IMG/VR virus record: IMGVR_UViG_3300006789_000188 | Location: 1 to 22,733 of that record | DNA length: 22,733 nt | Origin: a virus | Reading direction: 5' to 3' (one strand) | Part shown: piece by piece, positions 12,318 to 19,908 of the stretch | Layout: each line of letters opens with the position of its first letter | Position numbering within the stretch: the stretch's first letter is position 1 | Notes under the pieces: generated by a model | The model's input: the letters and a program-made list of their open reading frames with translations, nothing else | Databases searched by the model: none | Told to the model about the DNA's origin: nothing | Program-made: the position numbers and the translations under genes

Positions 12318-12848
12318 ATGTCATGGACAAATAAAGAATCAAAAATAGATTATACTGGAGCAAGTGCTCAAAAATATACAGATGCATATACAAATAGACC
12401 TGAAGATGCAGGAAGTTTAAAAGGTATTCAAGGTTTATTAGATAAAATAGGTATGGTACCAGGTATTGGAGAACCAGCTGATTTATTAAATGCTTTATTA
12501 TATGGAATGCAAGGAGAAGGAAAACAAGCTGGATTATCAGCATTATCAATGCTACCATTTCTGGGCGGTATAATAAAGCCTATGAAAAAAGCCAAGAAAT
12601 ATTATGGATTAGAAGATATTGGGCATATAGACCCTAAACTTCAAGAACAAAAGTTATTTAAAGATAAGGCTAGAAAAAAATATTTTGCAGAAAAGTCAGC
12701 AGAGAATAAAAGACTTGAAGATGATTATTTTGAAAAAGAACTTAATTTTCAAGATATTGAAACAGATGATATTAAATCTGCTAATTTTGCAGAATCTCAA
12801 AGCTTTTTAGATTCTCTATTTGATTCATTTAAAGGAAAGGAATTTTAA
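12318..12848 (+). CDS. protein with glycine-rich hydrophobic hairpin
   Basis: This 176-residue protein has SD AAGGAG six bases before its ATG. Residues 38-87 (around MVPGIGEPADLLNALLYGMQ and ALSMLPFLGGIIKP) form a Gly/Pro-punctuated hydrophobic stretch of two helices, which resembles the hydrophobic hairpin segment placed before toxin domains in polymorphic toxins and also found in some virion proteins. The rest (residues 90-176) is a charged helical region. It could be a membrane-active virion protein, a holin-like protein or a lysis partner of the lysozyme next door. No enzymatic domain is visible. Confidence 0.66.
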   Translation: MSWTNKESKIDYTGASAQKYTDAYTNRPEDAGSLKGIQGLLDKIGMVPGIGEPADLLNALLYGMQGEGKQAGLSALSMLPFLGGIIKPMKKAKKYYGLEDIGHIDPKLQEQKLFKDKARKKYFAEKSAENKRLEDDYFEKELNFQDIETDDIKSANFAESQSFLDSLFDSFKGKEF

Positions 12849-12892
12849 TGAGTTCGGCAGCAAAAAGATATAAAAAAGCTAGAAATGGCTAA
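12848..12892 (+). CDS. 14-residue leader-like ORF before terminase (candidate)
   Basis: A 14-codon basic frame (MSSAAKRYKKARNG) starts as TAATG on the previous stop, with AAGGA at a good distance. It ends at 12892, eight bases inside the large terminase gene, whose own ATG has no SD. Ribosomes ending here could restart on the terminase. The peptide itself may have no function. Confidence 0.38.
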   Translation: MSSAAKRYKKARNG

Positions 12893-14453
12893 TTTAAATC
12901 TTAATGGTAATGTTTCCCAAAATGAAAAGGTTCTTGAGATGGCATATAAAGACCTTATCGTATTTGGTAAACTATTTTCACCTCAAGACTTTTTGGCTTC
13001 AGCGACTCCTGAATTCCATAATGTAGTTGGTAAAAAACTATTAGATAGAAAAAATCAACAATTGGCTCTTGTATTGCCTCGTGACCACGCAAAGTCAACT
13101 TTAGCAGCAACTGCTGTATTACATCGTTTTCTATTTGCGAATAAAGAAAGCCCAGAATTCATCGCTTGGGTTGGCGAGGCTCAAGACCAGGCTATTGATA
13201 ACCTCAACTGGATTTCCAATCATATATACTCTAATCCTGCAATACATTATTATTTCGGTGACCTTCAAGGCGATAAATGGACTAAAAACGAAATAACATT
13301 AACAAATAATTGTAGGATGATTGCTAAAGGAGCAGCCCAAAGACTGCGTGGTAAAAAGCAATTATCTACAAGATACACTGGAATTATACTTGATGACTTT
13401 GAATCTGAGTTAAATACTAAAACTCCTGAAGCAAGACAACAAATTAAGAATTGGGTAACAGCTGCTGTATATCCAGCGATTGATTTTGATAAGGGTGGGT
13501 TCTTATGGTGTAATGGTACTATTGTACATTATGACTCATTTTTAAATGGATTAACTAAAAATCATAAAGAAGCAATGAATAATGGTGCTGAGTATTCTTG
13601 GGACTTAATAACCTATAAAGCAATACTTGATAATGGTGAACCATTATGGCCCTCACGTTGGCCTCTTAAAAAATTAGCAGAAAGAAAGCAGTTTTATGTA
13701 GATTCTGGTACACCGTCTAAATTCTATCAGGAATATATGAATCAAGCTAAATCTCCTGAAGACCAAATATTTAGTGAAAGCGATATAATAGATAATTTAT
13801 ATTCTGGTAGTGTGAAATTTGATGAAGAAAGAAATTCATGGTATATTAAGCTAGAAGATGGGAAAATAGAATATGTTAATATTTACATGGGTGTTGACCC
13901 TGCCTCTACTCTTAGTACTCGTAACGACTACAGTGTTATTATGGTTATTGGTGTTACTTCTGAATATGATTATTACATTATTGAGTATTGGAGACAAAGA
14001 GTATTACCTATGGACTGTGCAGATGAAATATTTAAAATCTCTGAACGATATAGACCAATTAAAAGAATAAACATTGAAACAATATCATATCAGGAAATGT
14101 TAAGAGATTATATACATAAAAGAAGTAAAAAGGAAGGAAAGTTTCTTCCTGGAATAGAACAAGGAATTAAAGGTTATGGTAATCAGAAGAAGAAAGACAG
14201 ACTCTTTGAAGGACTACAACCTATGTTTAAAGCGGGAGCTGTTCATTTAAAAAAGGATATGCATGAGTTTATTGGAGAACTATTAGATTTTCCAAAAGGT
14301 AGTCATGATGATACTATTGATGCATTTTGGTTATCAACACAATTTGCTAAGGGCAGTAAATCAGCAAGTAAGATTAAACGAGTTAAGAATAATAAAGAAG
14401 AGTGGGAAAAGCCAAAAAAGACCTATAATTGGATTACGGGGGCAAGGGGTTGA
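12885..14453 (+). CDS. terL: terminase large subunit (ATPase-nuclease)
   Basis: This 522-residue motor protein drives DNA into the prohead and cuts it. The ATPase half has a Walker-A-like PRDHAKST (residues 65-72; the usual Gly-Lys is replaced by Ala-Lys, as in some phage terminases) and a Walker B IILDDFE (167-173). The nuclease half has Asp338 in MGVDPAS, Glu398 in INIETIS, and Asp475/Asp476/Asp479 in HDDTIDAF, the RNase-H-like acidic set. Length is normal for the family. It starts inside a tiny upstream frame and has no SD. Portal, scaffold and capsid genes follow in order. Confidence 0.93.
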   Translation: MANLNLNGNVSQNEKVLEMAYKDLIVFGKLFSPQDFLASATPEFHNVVGKKLLDRKNQQLALVLPRDHAKSTLAATAVLHRFLFANKESPEFIAWVGEAQDQAIDNLNWISNHIYSNPAIHYYFGDLQGDKWTKNEITLTNNCRMIAKGAAQRLRGKKQLSTRYTGIILDDFESELNTKTPEARQQIKNWVTAAVYPAIDFDKGGFLWCNGTIVHYDSFLNGLTKNHKEAMNNGAEYSWDLITYKAILDNGEPLWPSRWPLKKLAERKQFYVDSGTPSKFYQEYMNQAKSPEDQIFSESDIIDNLYSGSVKFDEERNSWYIKLEDGKIEYVNIYMGVDPASTLSTRNDYSVIMVIGVTSEYDYYIIEYWRQRVLPMDCADEIFKISERYRPIKRINIETISYQEMLRDYIHKRSKKEGKFLPGIEQGIKGYGNQKKKDRLFEGLQPMFKAGAVHLKKDMHEFIGELLDFPKGSHDDTIDAFWLSTQFAKGSKSASKIKRVKNNKEEWEKPKKTYNWITGARG

Positions 14454-14486
14454 TTATTAATATAAATATGTTATATATTACATAGC

Positions 14487-16508
14487 ATGATAGAATCCGA
14501 TAAAAAAGCAATTTACACCAAAGAATTATACAATAGGTGGCATGAGGCTCGTAAAGAGTGGGAAGACCATGCTCGTGAAGATATTGATTTTTATTTAGGA
14601 AATCACTTCAGTGAAACAGAGGCAGATGAACTTGCATCCAGAAATCAATCAAATATACCATTAGATAGAATATACTCTGCTATTGAGCAGTTTAAAGCTA
14701 TTATTACATCTAAGCCTCCTAAGTTTTCAGCTATGCCAAGAGAGGATTCTGATAGTGACCTTGCTAGTGTATGGAAAACTATACTTGAATATATTTGGAA
14801 TATATCAGATGGTAATGAAGTATTTAAGCAAACAATACATGATTACTCAGTAACTGGTCTTGGATATTTTTATGCATATGTAGATAGAGAAGCTGATTAT
14901 GGTAGAGGTGAAGTTAAATTTACTTATGTAGACCCATTTAGAGTTGTTATTGACCCTAATGCTAGAAGTAGATATTTTGACGATGCTACGGGCATGATGT
15001 TATCTACAATATTTACAAAATTTCAATTATTAGATTTATACCCTCAATTAGCTGAAGAGCAAGAGGATGGTAAAATGATGATTGATTTAATAGAAAATTT
15101 TAGAGAAGATGAAACATGGCCTTCTCCTATGAATAAAAGAACTGTTGGTACGTTCACTCCTGATTATGTAAAAGATAAGGATACTGGTGAAGGTTCTGAA
15201 AAGTATCAATTAATTGAACATTTTTCTAAAGTTAAAGTTCCATACTATAGGATGCTTGATATGCAAACTGGAGAAGAAAGAATCCTAGATGTAAAGAATA
15301 TGGAAAAGTTTTTAGCTGACCCTAAAGTTACTGATGCAGTAGAAAAAAAACTTATAGATTTTGTAGAAGTACAGCAAACAAGAATTAAACTTATATGTAC
15401 ATTAGGGCAAACAGTATTATATGAATATATATTAAATACGGATAAATATCCTATTGTACCTGTTCCTAATATTTGGACTAATACTCCATATCCAATGAGT
15501 GATGTACGAAAGAATAAAGATTTCCAAAGATTTTTAAATAAAACAATGTCATTGATAACATCTCATGCACAAGCATCATCTGGATTAAAATTACTTATAC
15601 CACAAGGAAGTGTTGATGATATTGAAGAATTAGAAAAAAACTGGGCTAATCCCAATGCAACAATTGAATACGACCCATCTTTTGGTGAACCACATTTCCC
15701 ATCTCCGCAACCTTTATCTAATTCAGTAATGGAGTTGCCAAAGTTAATTGAAAAGTATATTGATTTAAATATGGGTATATTTGAAATGATGCAAGGAAAT
15801 TCTGCAGTTGCTCCAAATACATCTTCAGCTACCATGATGTTAGAAGATTTTGGTCAAAGACGTAGTAAATCTAAATTGAGAGACATTGAAGGTTCATTAA
15901 GACGACTTGGTCAAGTTATATATAATTTAGCAAAAGAACATTATGATTATAAAAAAGTATTTAGAGTAGCTCAACCAAATAATGATATGAGTGAATATAT
16001 GGTTAATTTTTATAATGATAAATCTCAAGCAATTAGTGAAATGCAAAACGATTTAACAATAGGCCAATATGATATTAATATCATTGGTAATTCTACTATG
16101 CCATCAAATAGATGGGGTGAATGGTCAATATATATGGAAGCTTATCAGGCTGGTTTAATAGACCAAACTGAAGCATTAATGAAGACAGATATATTTGATA
16201 AAGAGGGAGTGTTGCAAAGAATGGATATTGTTGCTAAATTACAAGGTCAATTACAGCAGTCACAAGAACAAATTAAAAATTTACAAGGTGATTTACAAAC
16301 AGCTCACAGAGAGTCAATCTCATCAAGAAAGGCAACTGAAGTTGAGAAATTTAAAACTGAGTTAAAATCACAAGAATCACAATCCAAGTCAGCTAATAAG
16401 TTAGCTATTGGAAAACTAGAAAGTGCAGTTAAACTCGAAGCAGAGAAGTTACGTTTACGTAGCCAAGCTCAAGATAAGCAAGAGAAATTGCAAAGAAAAG
16501 GAGAGTAA
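14487..16508 (+). CDS. portal protein (P22-like)
   Basis: This 673-residue protein should form the ring through which DNA enters the head. Its length, the N-terminal helical part (WHEARKEWEDHAREDIDFYL), the block SNIPLDRIYSAIEQFKAIIT, VDPFRVVIDPNAR, and the long helical C-terminus fit large portals of the P22 type. Residues about 575-673 are a long coiled coil rich in Gln, Glu and Lys, a possible barrel. Position directly after the large terminase and before scaffold and capsid supports the call. It lacks a visible SD: 14454-14486 is A/T only, with the imperfect palindrome ATGTTATATATTACAT (14468-14483). Confidence 0.87.
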   Translation: MIESDKKAIYTKELYNRWHEARKEWEDHAREDIDFYLGNHFSETEADELASRNQSNIPLDRIYSAIEQFKAIITSKPPKFSAMPREDSDSDLASVWKTILEYIWNISDGNEVFKQTIHDYSVTGLGYFYAYVDREADYGRGEVKFTYVDPFRVVIDPNARSRYFDDATGMMLSTIFTKFQLLDLYPQLAEEQEDGKMMIDLIENFREDETWPSPMNKRTVGTFTPDYVKDKDTGEGSEKYQLIEHFSKVKVPYYRMLDMQTGEERILDVKNMEKFLADPKVTDAVEKKLIDFVEVQQTRIKLICTLGQTVLYEYILNTDKYPIVPVPNIWTNTPYPMSDVRKNKDFQRFLNKTMSLITSHAQASSGLKLLIPQGSVDDIEELEKNWANPNATIEYDPSFGEPHFPSPQPLSNSVMELPKLIEKYIDLNMGIFEMMQGNSAVAPNTSSATMMLEDFGQRRSKSKLRDIEGSLRRLGQVIYNLAKEHYDYKKVFRVAQPNNDMSEYMVNFYNDKSQAISEMQNDLTIGQYDINIIGNSTMPSNRWGEWSIYMEAYQAGLIDQTEALMKTDIFDKEGVLQRMDIVAKLQGQLQQSQEQIKNLQGDLQTAHRESISSRKATEVEKFKTELKSQESQSKSANKLAIGKLESAVKLEAEKLRLRSQAQDKQEKLQRKGE

Positions 16509-16509
16509 A

Positions 16510-17235
16510 ATGGATAACGCATTAGAAAATAACAATCTTCAAGAAGGTCAAGTTAATGATAATGTAGGGCAAGATGAAGCAACTCAGCAGCAAGAGTCTG
16601 GGAGTGATTGGGAGTCACAAGCTAAGTATTTCCAATCAGAGAAAGATAAACTTCAAGCTGAAAACCAAAAGTTAAAACAATATGAGCAAGTTGGACAAAT
16701 GTTGGAATCAAGACCTGATATAGTAAATACCATTAGTGGTATGGTTCAGGGTGGTCAACCAGCACCAGAAGCACCTATTGAATTATCTAAGGATGAGTTT
16801 GACCCTTGGGAAGCCTATAATGACCCATCGTCTAAGTCGTATAAATATCGACAACAAGAGTTACAAGACACTATTAATAAAGCAGTATCAAACCAAGTTG
16901 GTGATGTAAAGAAAGAAGTTGGTATGTCTAAACTTCAAACTGAACTTGCTAACAAAGGATTAAATACAGAGCAAATTACCTCTTTTATGGATTTTGCTAG
17001 TAAGAATCCTGCAGAATATGGTATTGACGGTGCTATTAATATGTGGCAAGCAGTAACTCAAAAGCCGACTGAAGGTGAAAGTAATACGAATAATCCACTT
17101 GATGCAATTCGTCAAAATCAAGCAGTTCCTCAGCAAGCAGGTATTTTAAACGGTGAGCAACCTGTAAAGAAAGATGACAAAGATTCAATGTGGGATTCAA
17201 TTATGAAAGCTGGAAGTCGAACAAGTGTATTGTAA
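16510..17235 (+). CDS. capsid scaffold protein
   Basis: This 241-residue protein probably guides assembly of the capsid and is then lost. The N-terminal 60 residues are acidic and Gln-rich, followed by a coiled coil (about 35-70), a helical middle with Met/Gln, a Pro/Asn-rich linker, and a basic, helical end (DSMWDSIMKAGSRTSVL) of the kind that contacts the coat. Its place between portal and major capsid genes is the usual one. The start at 16510 is chosen for SD GGAGAG; a longer reading from 16423 would sit in the portal gene. Confidence 0.8.
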   Translation: MDNALENNNLQEGQVNDNVGQDEATQQQESGSDWESQAKYFQSEKDKLQAENQKLKQYEQVGQMLESRPDIVNTISGMVQGGQPAPEAPIELSKDEFDPWEAYNDPSSKSYKYRQQELQDTINKAVSNQVGDVKKEVGMSKLQTELANKGLNTEQITSFMDFASKNPAEYGIDGAINMWQAVTQKPTEGESNTNNPLDAIRQNQAVPQQAGILNGEQPVKKDDKDSMWDSIMKAGSRTSVL

Positions 17236-17256
17236 ATTATAAACTAAGGAGAAAAT

Positions 17257-18600
17257 ATGGCAACATATAGCGCAGGCAGTTTATCGGCCAATGGTGCGAG
17301 AACTCCTGGTGTATCGGCTACAGACTTTCACTCAAGACGATTATTTGATTTTAGTGATAGGATTGCTGAACTTGCACCAGAAGAATCCCCATTTTTCGTA
17401 TATCTGTCAAAAGTAGGGAAAGTACCTACTTCCGATAGTCAATTTAGATTTTTGGAAGATAGAACTAAAATATCAATTGCTGATAGAGCATTTACTGCTC
17501 AAGCTGCATTTACAGCAGCTGCAGTAGGAAGTACTGCAACAGCAACATTTGATACAACTGATTCAACACCAGTATCAGTAGATTGGTTAATACCAGGAAT
17601 GGTAATATCAGTAGGTACCGTTGATACAGGTACAGCTCAACCAGAATGGTGTACAGTAAGAGTTGAATCTGTTGTAGATTCAGGTGCTTATAGTACAGCT
17701 ACAGTTAGAACAATTGCAAAAGCTTCGGCTGCAGCTTTAACTGTTCCAGATAATGCAAAATGTACTGTTATAGGTACTGCATTTGAAGAAGGAACTGGAG
17801 CCCCAGATGTATGGTCACAAAAGCTTGAGAATGATTATGGATATACTCAAATCTTCAAAACAGCTTGTGAAATGTCTAATACAGCTAGAGCAACTGTTTA
17901 TCGTGGTTATGCTGACGAATGGCAGAGAATATGGAATCTTAAATTAAGAGAACATAAAGTTGATATTGAAAGAGCAATGCTTTTTGGCATGAGAGGTTCA
18001 ACTAATAGTATACAATATACTGATGGTATCGTTGGACATATTATTGCAAACTCTCAAGCAGAACTTGCAGATGAAGCTCAAGTATCATATAATACTGATA
18101 AAGGTTATTTAAAAACAATCACAGCAGCAAATTGGTCTTATGACTCATTATTAAGTGACTTTGAAGTAATCTTTGACCCTGCAAGGGGTGGTAGTTCAGG
18201 TAAACTTGCCTTAGCAAGTCTTCCTGTGGTATCTCACTTTAATAAGTTGGGTGGTTTTGTTAGTAGTTCTATTGATGGAACTCCTGGTAATTATAACTTT
18301 GAAAAAAGCCAAGGTGCTTTTGGACACAAGGTTATGAAAATAGAAACAATCCATGGTGATTTGTCTATGGTTAAAGAGCCTTTATTTAGAGGGAACTCTG
18401 CTGGCTTTTTAGCAATGGTTGATTTAGACCATGTATCTTATAGACCTCTTGTAGGTAATGGAGTAAACAGAGATACATCAATCACTACAAATGTGCAACA
18501 AGCGGATGAAGATTTAAGAAAAGATATGATATTGACCGAAGCTGGTCTTGAAGTATCTCTTCCTGAAACTCATGCCTTGATTCACTTACAAGGAGTGTAA
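17257..18600 (+). CDS. major capsid protein, HK97-fold, SU10/DUF5309-like
   Basis: This 447-residue protein should form the shell. The opening DFSDRIAELAPEESPFFVYLSKVGK, the strand DSQFRFLEDRTK, a beta-rich domain at about residues 80-175, the block YTQIFKTACEMSNTARA, the helix EWQRIWNLKLREHKVDIERA and the end LTEAGLEVSLPETHALI are the pattern I associate with DUF5309/SU10-type capsid proteins. SD AAGGAG precedes the ATG, unlike the terminase and portal genes, as expected for the most abundant product. Confidence 0.87.
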   Translation: MATYSAGSLSANGARTPGVSATDFHSRRLFDFSDRIAELAPEESPFFVYLSKVGKVPTSDSQFRFLEDRTKISIADRAFTAQAAFTAAAVGSTATATFDTTDSTPVSVDWLIPGMVISVGTVDTGTAQPEWCTVRVESVVDSGAYSTATVRTIAKASAAALTVPDNAKCTVIGTAFEEGTGAPDVWSQKLENDYGYTQIFKTACEMSNTARATVYRGYADEWQRIWNLKLREHKVDIERAMLFGMRGSTNSIQYTDGIVGHIIANSQAELADEAQVSYNTDKGYLKTITAANWSYDSLLSDFEVIFDPARGGSSGKLALASLPVVSHFNKLGGFVSSSIDGTPGNYNFEKSQGAFGHKVMKIETIHGDLSMVKEPLFRGNSAGFLAMVDLDHVSYRPLVGNGVNRDTSITTNVQQADEDLRKDMILTEAGLEVSLPETHALIHLQGV

Positions 18601-18602
18601 TC

Positions 18603-19031
18603 ATGAGAAGTGATATATTAAATGTAAATAGTCAACAAACTGGTAACATTAAGAAAAAAGTAGTTAATCTTACTGTTGCTGCAACACTAACTGAAGCTGA
18701 TAGCGGAAAAGTATTTGCTGTCGACAGTGCTGGTGGTGCTTATGAAATAACTCTTCCAACTTCATTAGAAGATGGAATATATTATAAGTTTGTTGTTTGG
18801 GAAGAAACTCCTACTGCTGACGTTACAATCGCTGCTGGTAGTGCAATTATTAGCGGTGTAAATAAAGATGCTGGTGGAGATGCTGCAAATTCAACTGCTG
18901 GAACACAGGTGTCAAATGTAATACTTGATACAACTGCTCAGCGTGGCGATTGGGTTTGCTTAACTGCTATTAATGGTGAATGGGCTATGGAAGCTTTTAG
19001 CAGCATTAATAATGGTATCCAAACATCATAA
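18603..19031 (+). CDS. probable head decoration or accessory protein
   Basis: A 142-residue protein right after the capsid gene. It starts with a short flexible arm and is then almost all beta: LTEADSGKVFAVDSAGGAYEITLPTSLEDGIYYKFVV is a motif frequent in virion surface proteins of marine phages (recollection). Small, beta-rich proteins next to the capsid gene are often decoration or stabilising proteins. No catalytic motif is seen. Confidence 0.68.
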   Translation: MRSDILNVNSQQTGNIKKKVVNLTVAATLTEADSGKVFAVDSAGGAYEITLPTSLEDGIYYKFVVWEETPTADVTIAAGSAIISGVNKDAGGDAANSTAGTQVSNVILDTTAQRGDWVCLTAINGEWAMEAFSSINNGIQTS

Positions 19032-19054
19032 TCCAAATCAATAAGGATTAATAG

Positions 19055-19109
19055 TTTTGTAGAACTATGGGGGTTGTCGTATAAAGGACAACTCCCGAAT
19101 CTACTAAAA
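19055..19109 (+). other. structured intergenic RNA, two nested stems
   Basis: Between two structural genes GGGGGTTGTC (19069-19078) pairs with GACAACTCCC (19087-19096), ten pairs with one G-T, around an eight-base loop. Outside it TTTTGTAG (19055-19062) pairs with CTACTAAAA (19101-19109) with one bulged T. Only a few loose A/T bases follow, without a clear T-run, so it is a weak terminator at most. It could protect the capsid mRNA end or be an RNA-processing site. Confidence 0.6.
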
Positions 19110-19141
19110 AATTTTAATCATAGATAAGAAAGGAAATGGAT

Positions 19142-19648
19142 ATGTATCCAGGAGGGAATATAATAGAAGTAACCCCAACATTAACAATTGGTAGTCCTAC
19201 TGCCTTTGCAGCGGGAGATGTTTTATTTAACTCAGTTGAAATTCCAAATGCAGTTGCGAGTAGAGGTGGGGTATCAAGGCTTGTTGCTGTAACTTGTTAT
19301 GACCAAGCTGACCAAGGTGTTGATTTTGATTTAATTTTTTCAAAAAATTCTGCAACTTTTGGAACGATTAATGATGTTGTTGACATAACAGATGCTAATG
19401 CTGAGGCTGCTAAATTAACAGGTTCTGTTAAGTTCGATTTTAGTAAAGGGTTGATTAATCTTGTTGCTAGTAAATTTATTACTTTAGGAGCTTATAGGGG
19501 TGATGTAACAGATACTGGCTTGCCTTTTTTATTAAATGCAGCAGAAGGTTCAACAAGTGTATATTTTGCAGCAATAATACAAGGCACAGCTACTTTTGCA
19601 GCAGCAGATGATTTAGATTTTACATTTCATGTTGAATATTTAGGCTAA
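19142..19648 (+). CDS. structural protein of unknown role
   Basis: A 168-residue protein (from ATG 19142, MYPGGNIIEVTPTLTIGSPT...) that is mostly beta strand, with repeated aromatic/Val/Ala pattern and no cysteine other than one. The start at 19142 gives AGGA a seven-base spacer; the ATG two codons earlier would leave one base. Its place among head genes suggests a virion protein such as a head fibre, decoration or collar subunit. No specific family is recognised. Confidence 0.66.
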   Translation: MYPGGNIIEVTPTLTIGSPTAFAAGDVLFNSVEIPNAVASRGGVSRLVAVTCYDQADQGVDFDLIFSKNSATFGTINDVVDITDANAEAAKLTGSVKFDFSKGLINLVASKFITLGAYRGDVTDTGLPFLLNAAEGSTSVYFAAIIQGTATFAAADDLDFTFHVEYLG

Positions 19649-19689
19649 TTTTAATAATTTAAAAATTTATATTAAATTAGGAATAGAAT

Positions 19690-19908
19690 ATGAAAAGGAC
19701 TAGAACATATTACTGTAAAGAATGCAAAGGATGTAAAACATTTACACCTGAAGAAAGATATGTATGTGATTGTGGACATCTATTTGGAACTACAGCAAAT
19801 ATCTCAGATGGTATTAATATGAGAAGAAATAAATGGAGTGGACAAACAAAAGTGGAATTTAGTCAAACAACAATTGATGATGATATAGCAGATAGGAATA
19901 GAAGATAA
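19690..19908 (+). CDS. small zinc-ribbon protein
   Basis: This 72-residue protein has Cys9, Cys12, Cys15 and Cys26-x-Cys28 (YYCKECKGC, VCDCGH), plus His30, a compact zinc site. The rest is basic and polar. Its SD is AGGAATAG, and its stop overlaps the next start as TAATG, so it is probably made with the connector-like protein. Function unknown. Confidence 0.72.
   Translation: MKRTRTYYCKECKGCKTFTPEERYVCDCGHLFGTTANISDGINMRRNKWSGQTKVEFSQTTIDDDIADRNRR

Noticed and set aside
7864-14468. TATAAATA boxes like T4 late promoters at 7864-7871 and 14461-14468
   Set aside because: An eight-base A/T word is expected several times by chance in a window this AT-rich, another copy sits at 2880-2887 in the wrong orientation for its genes, and no sigma-like late factor is seen.
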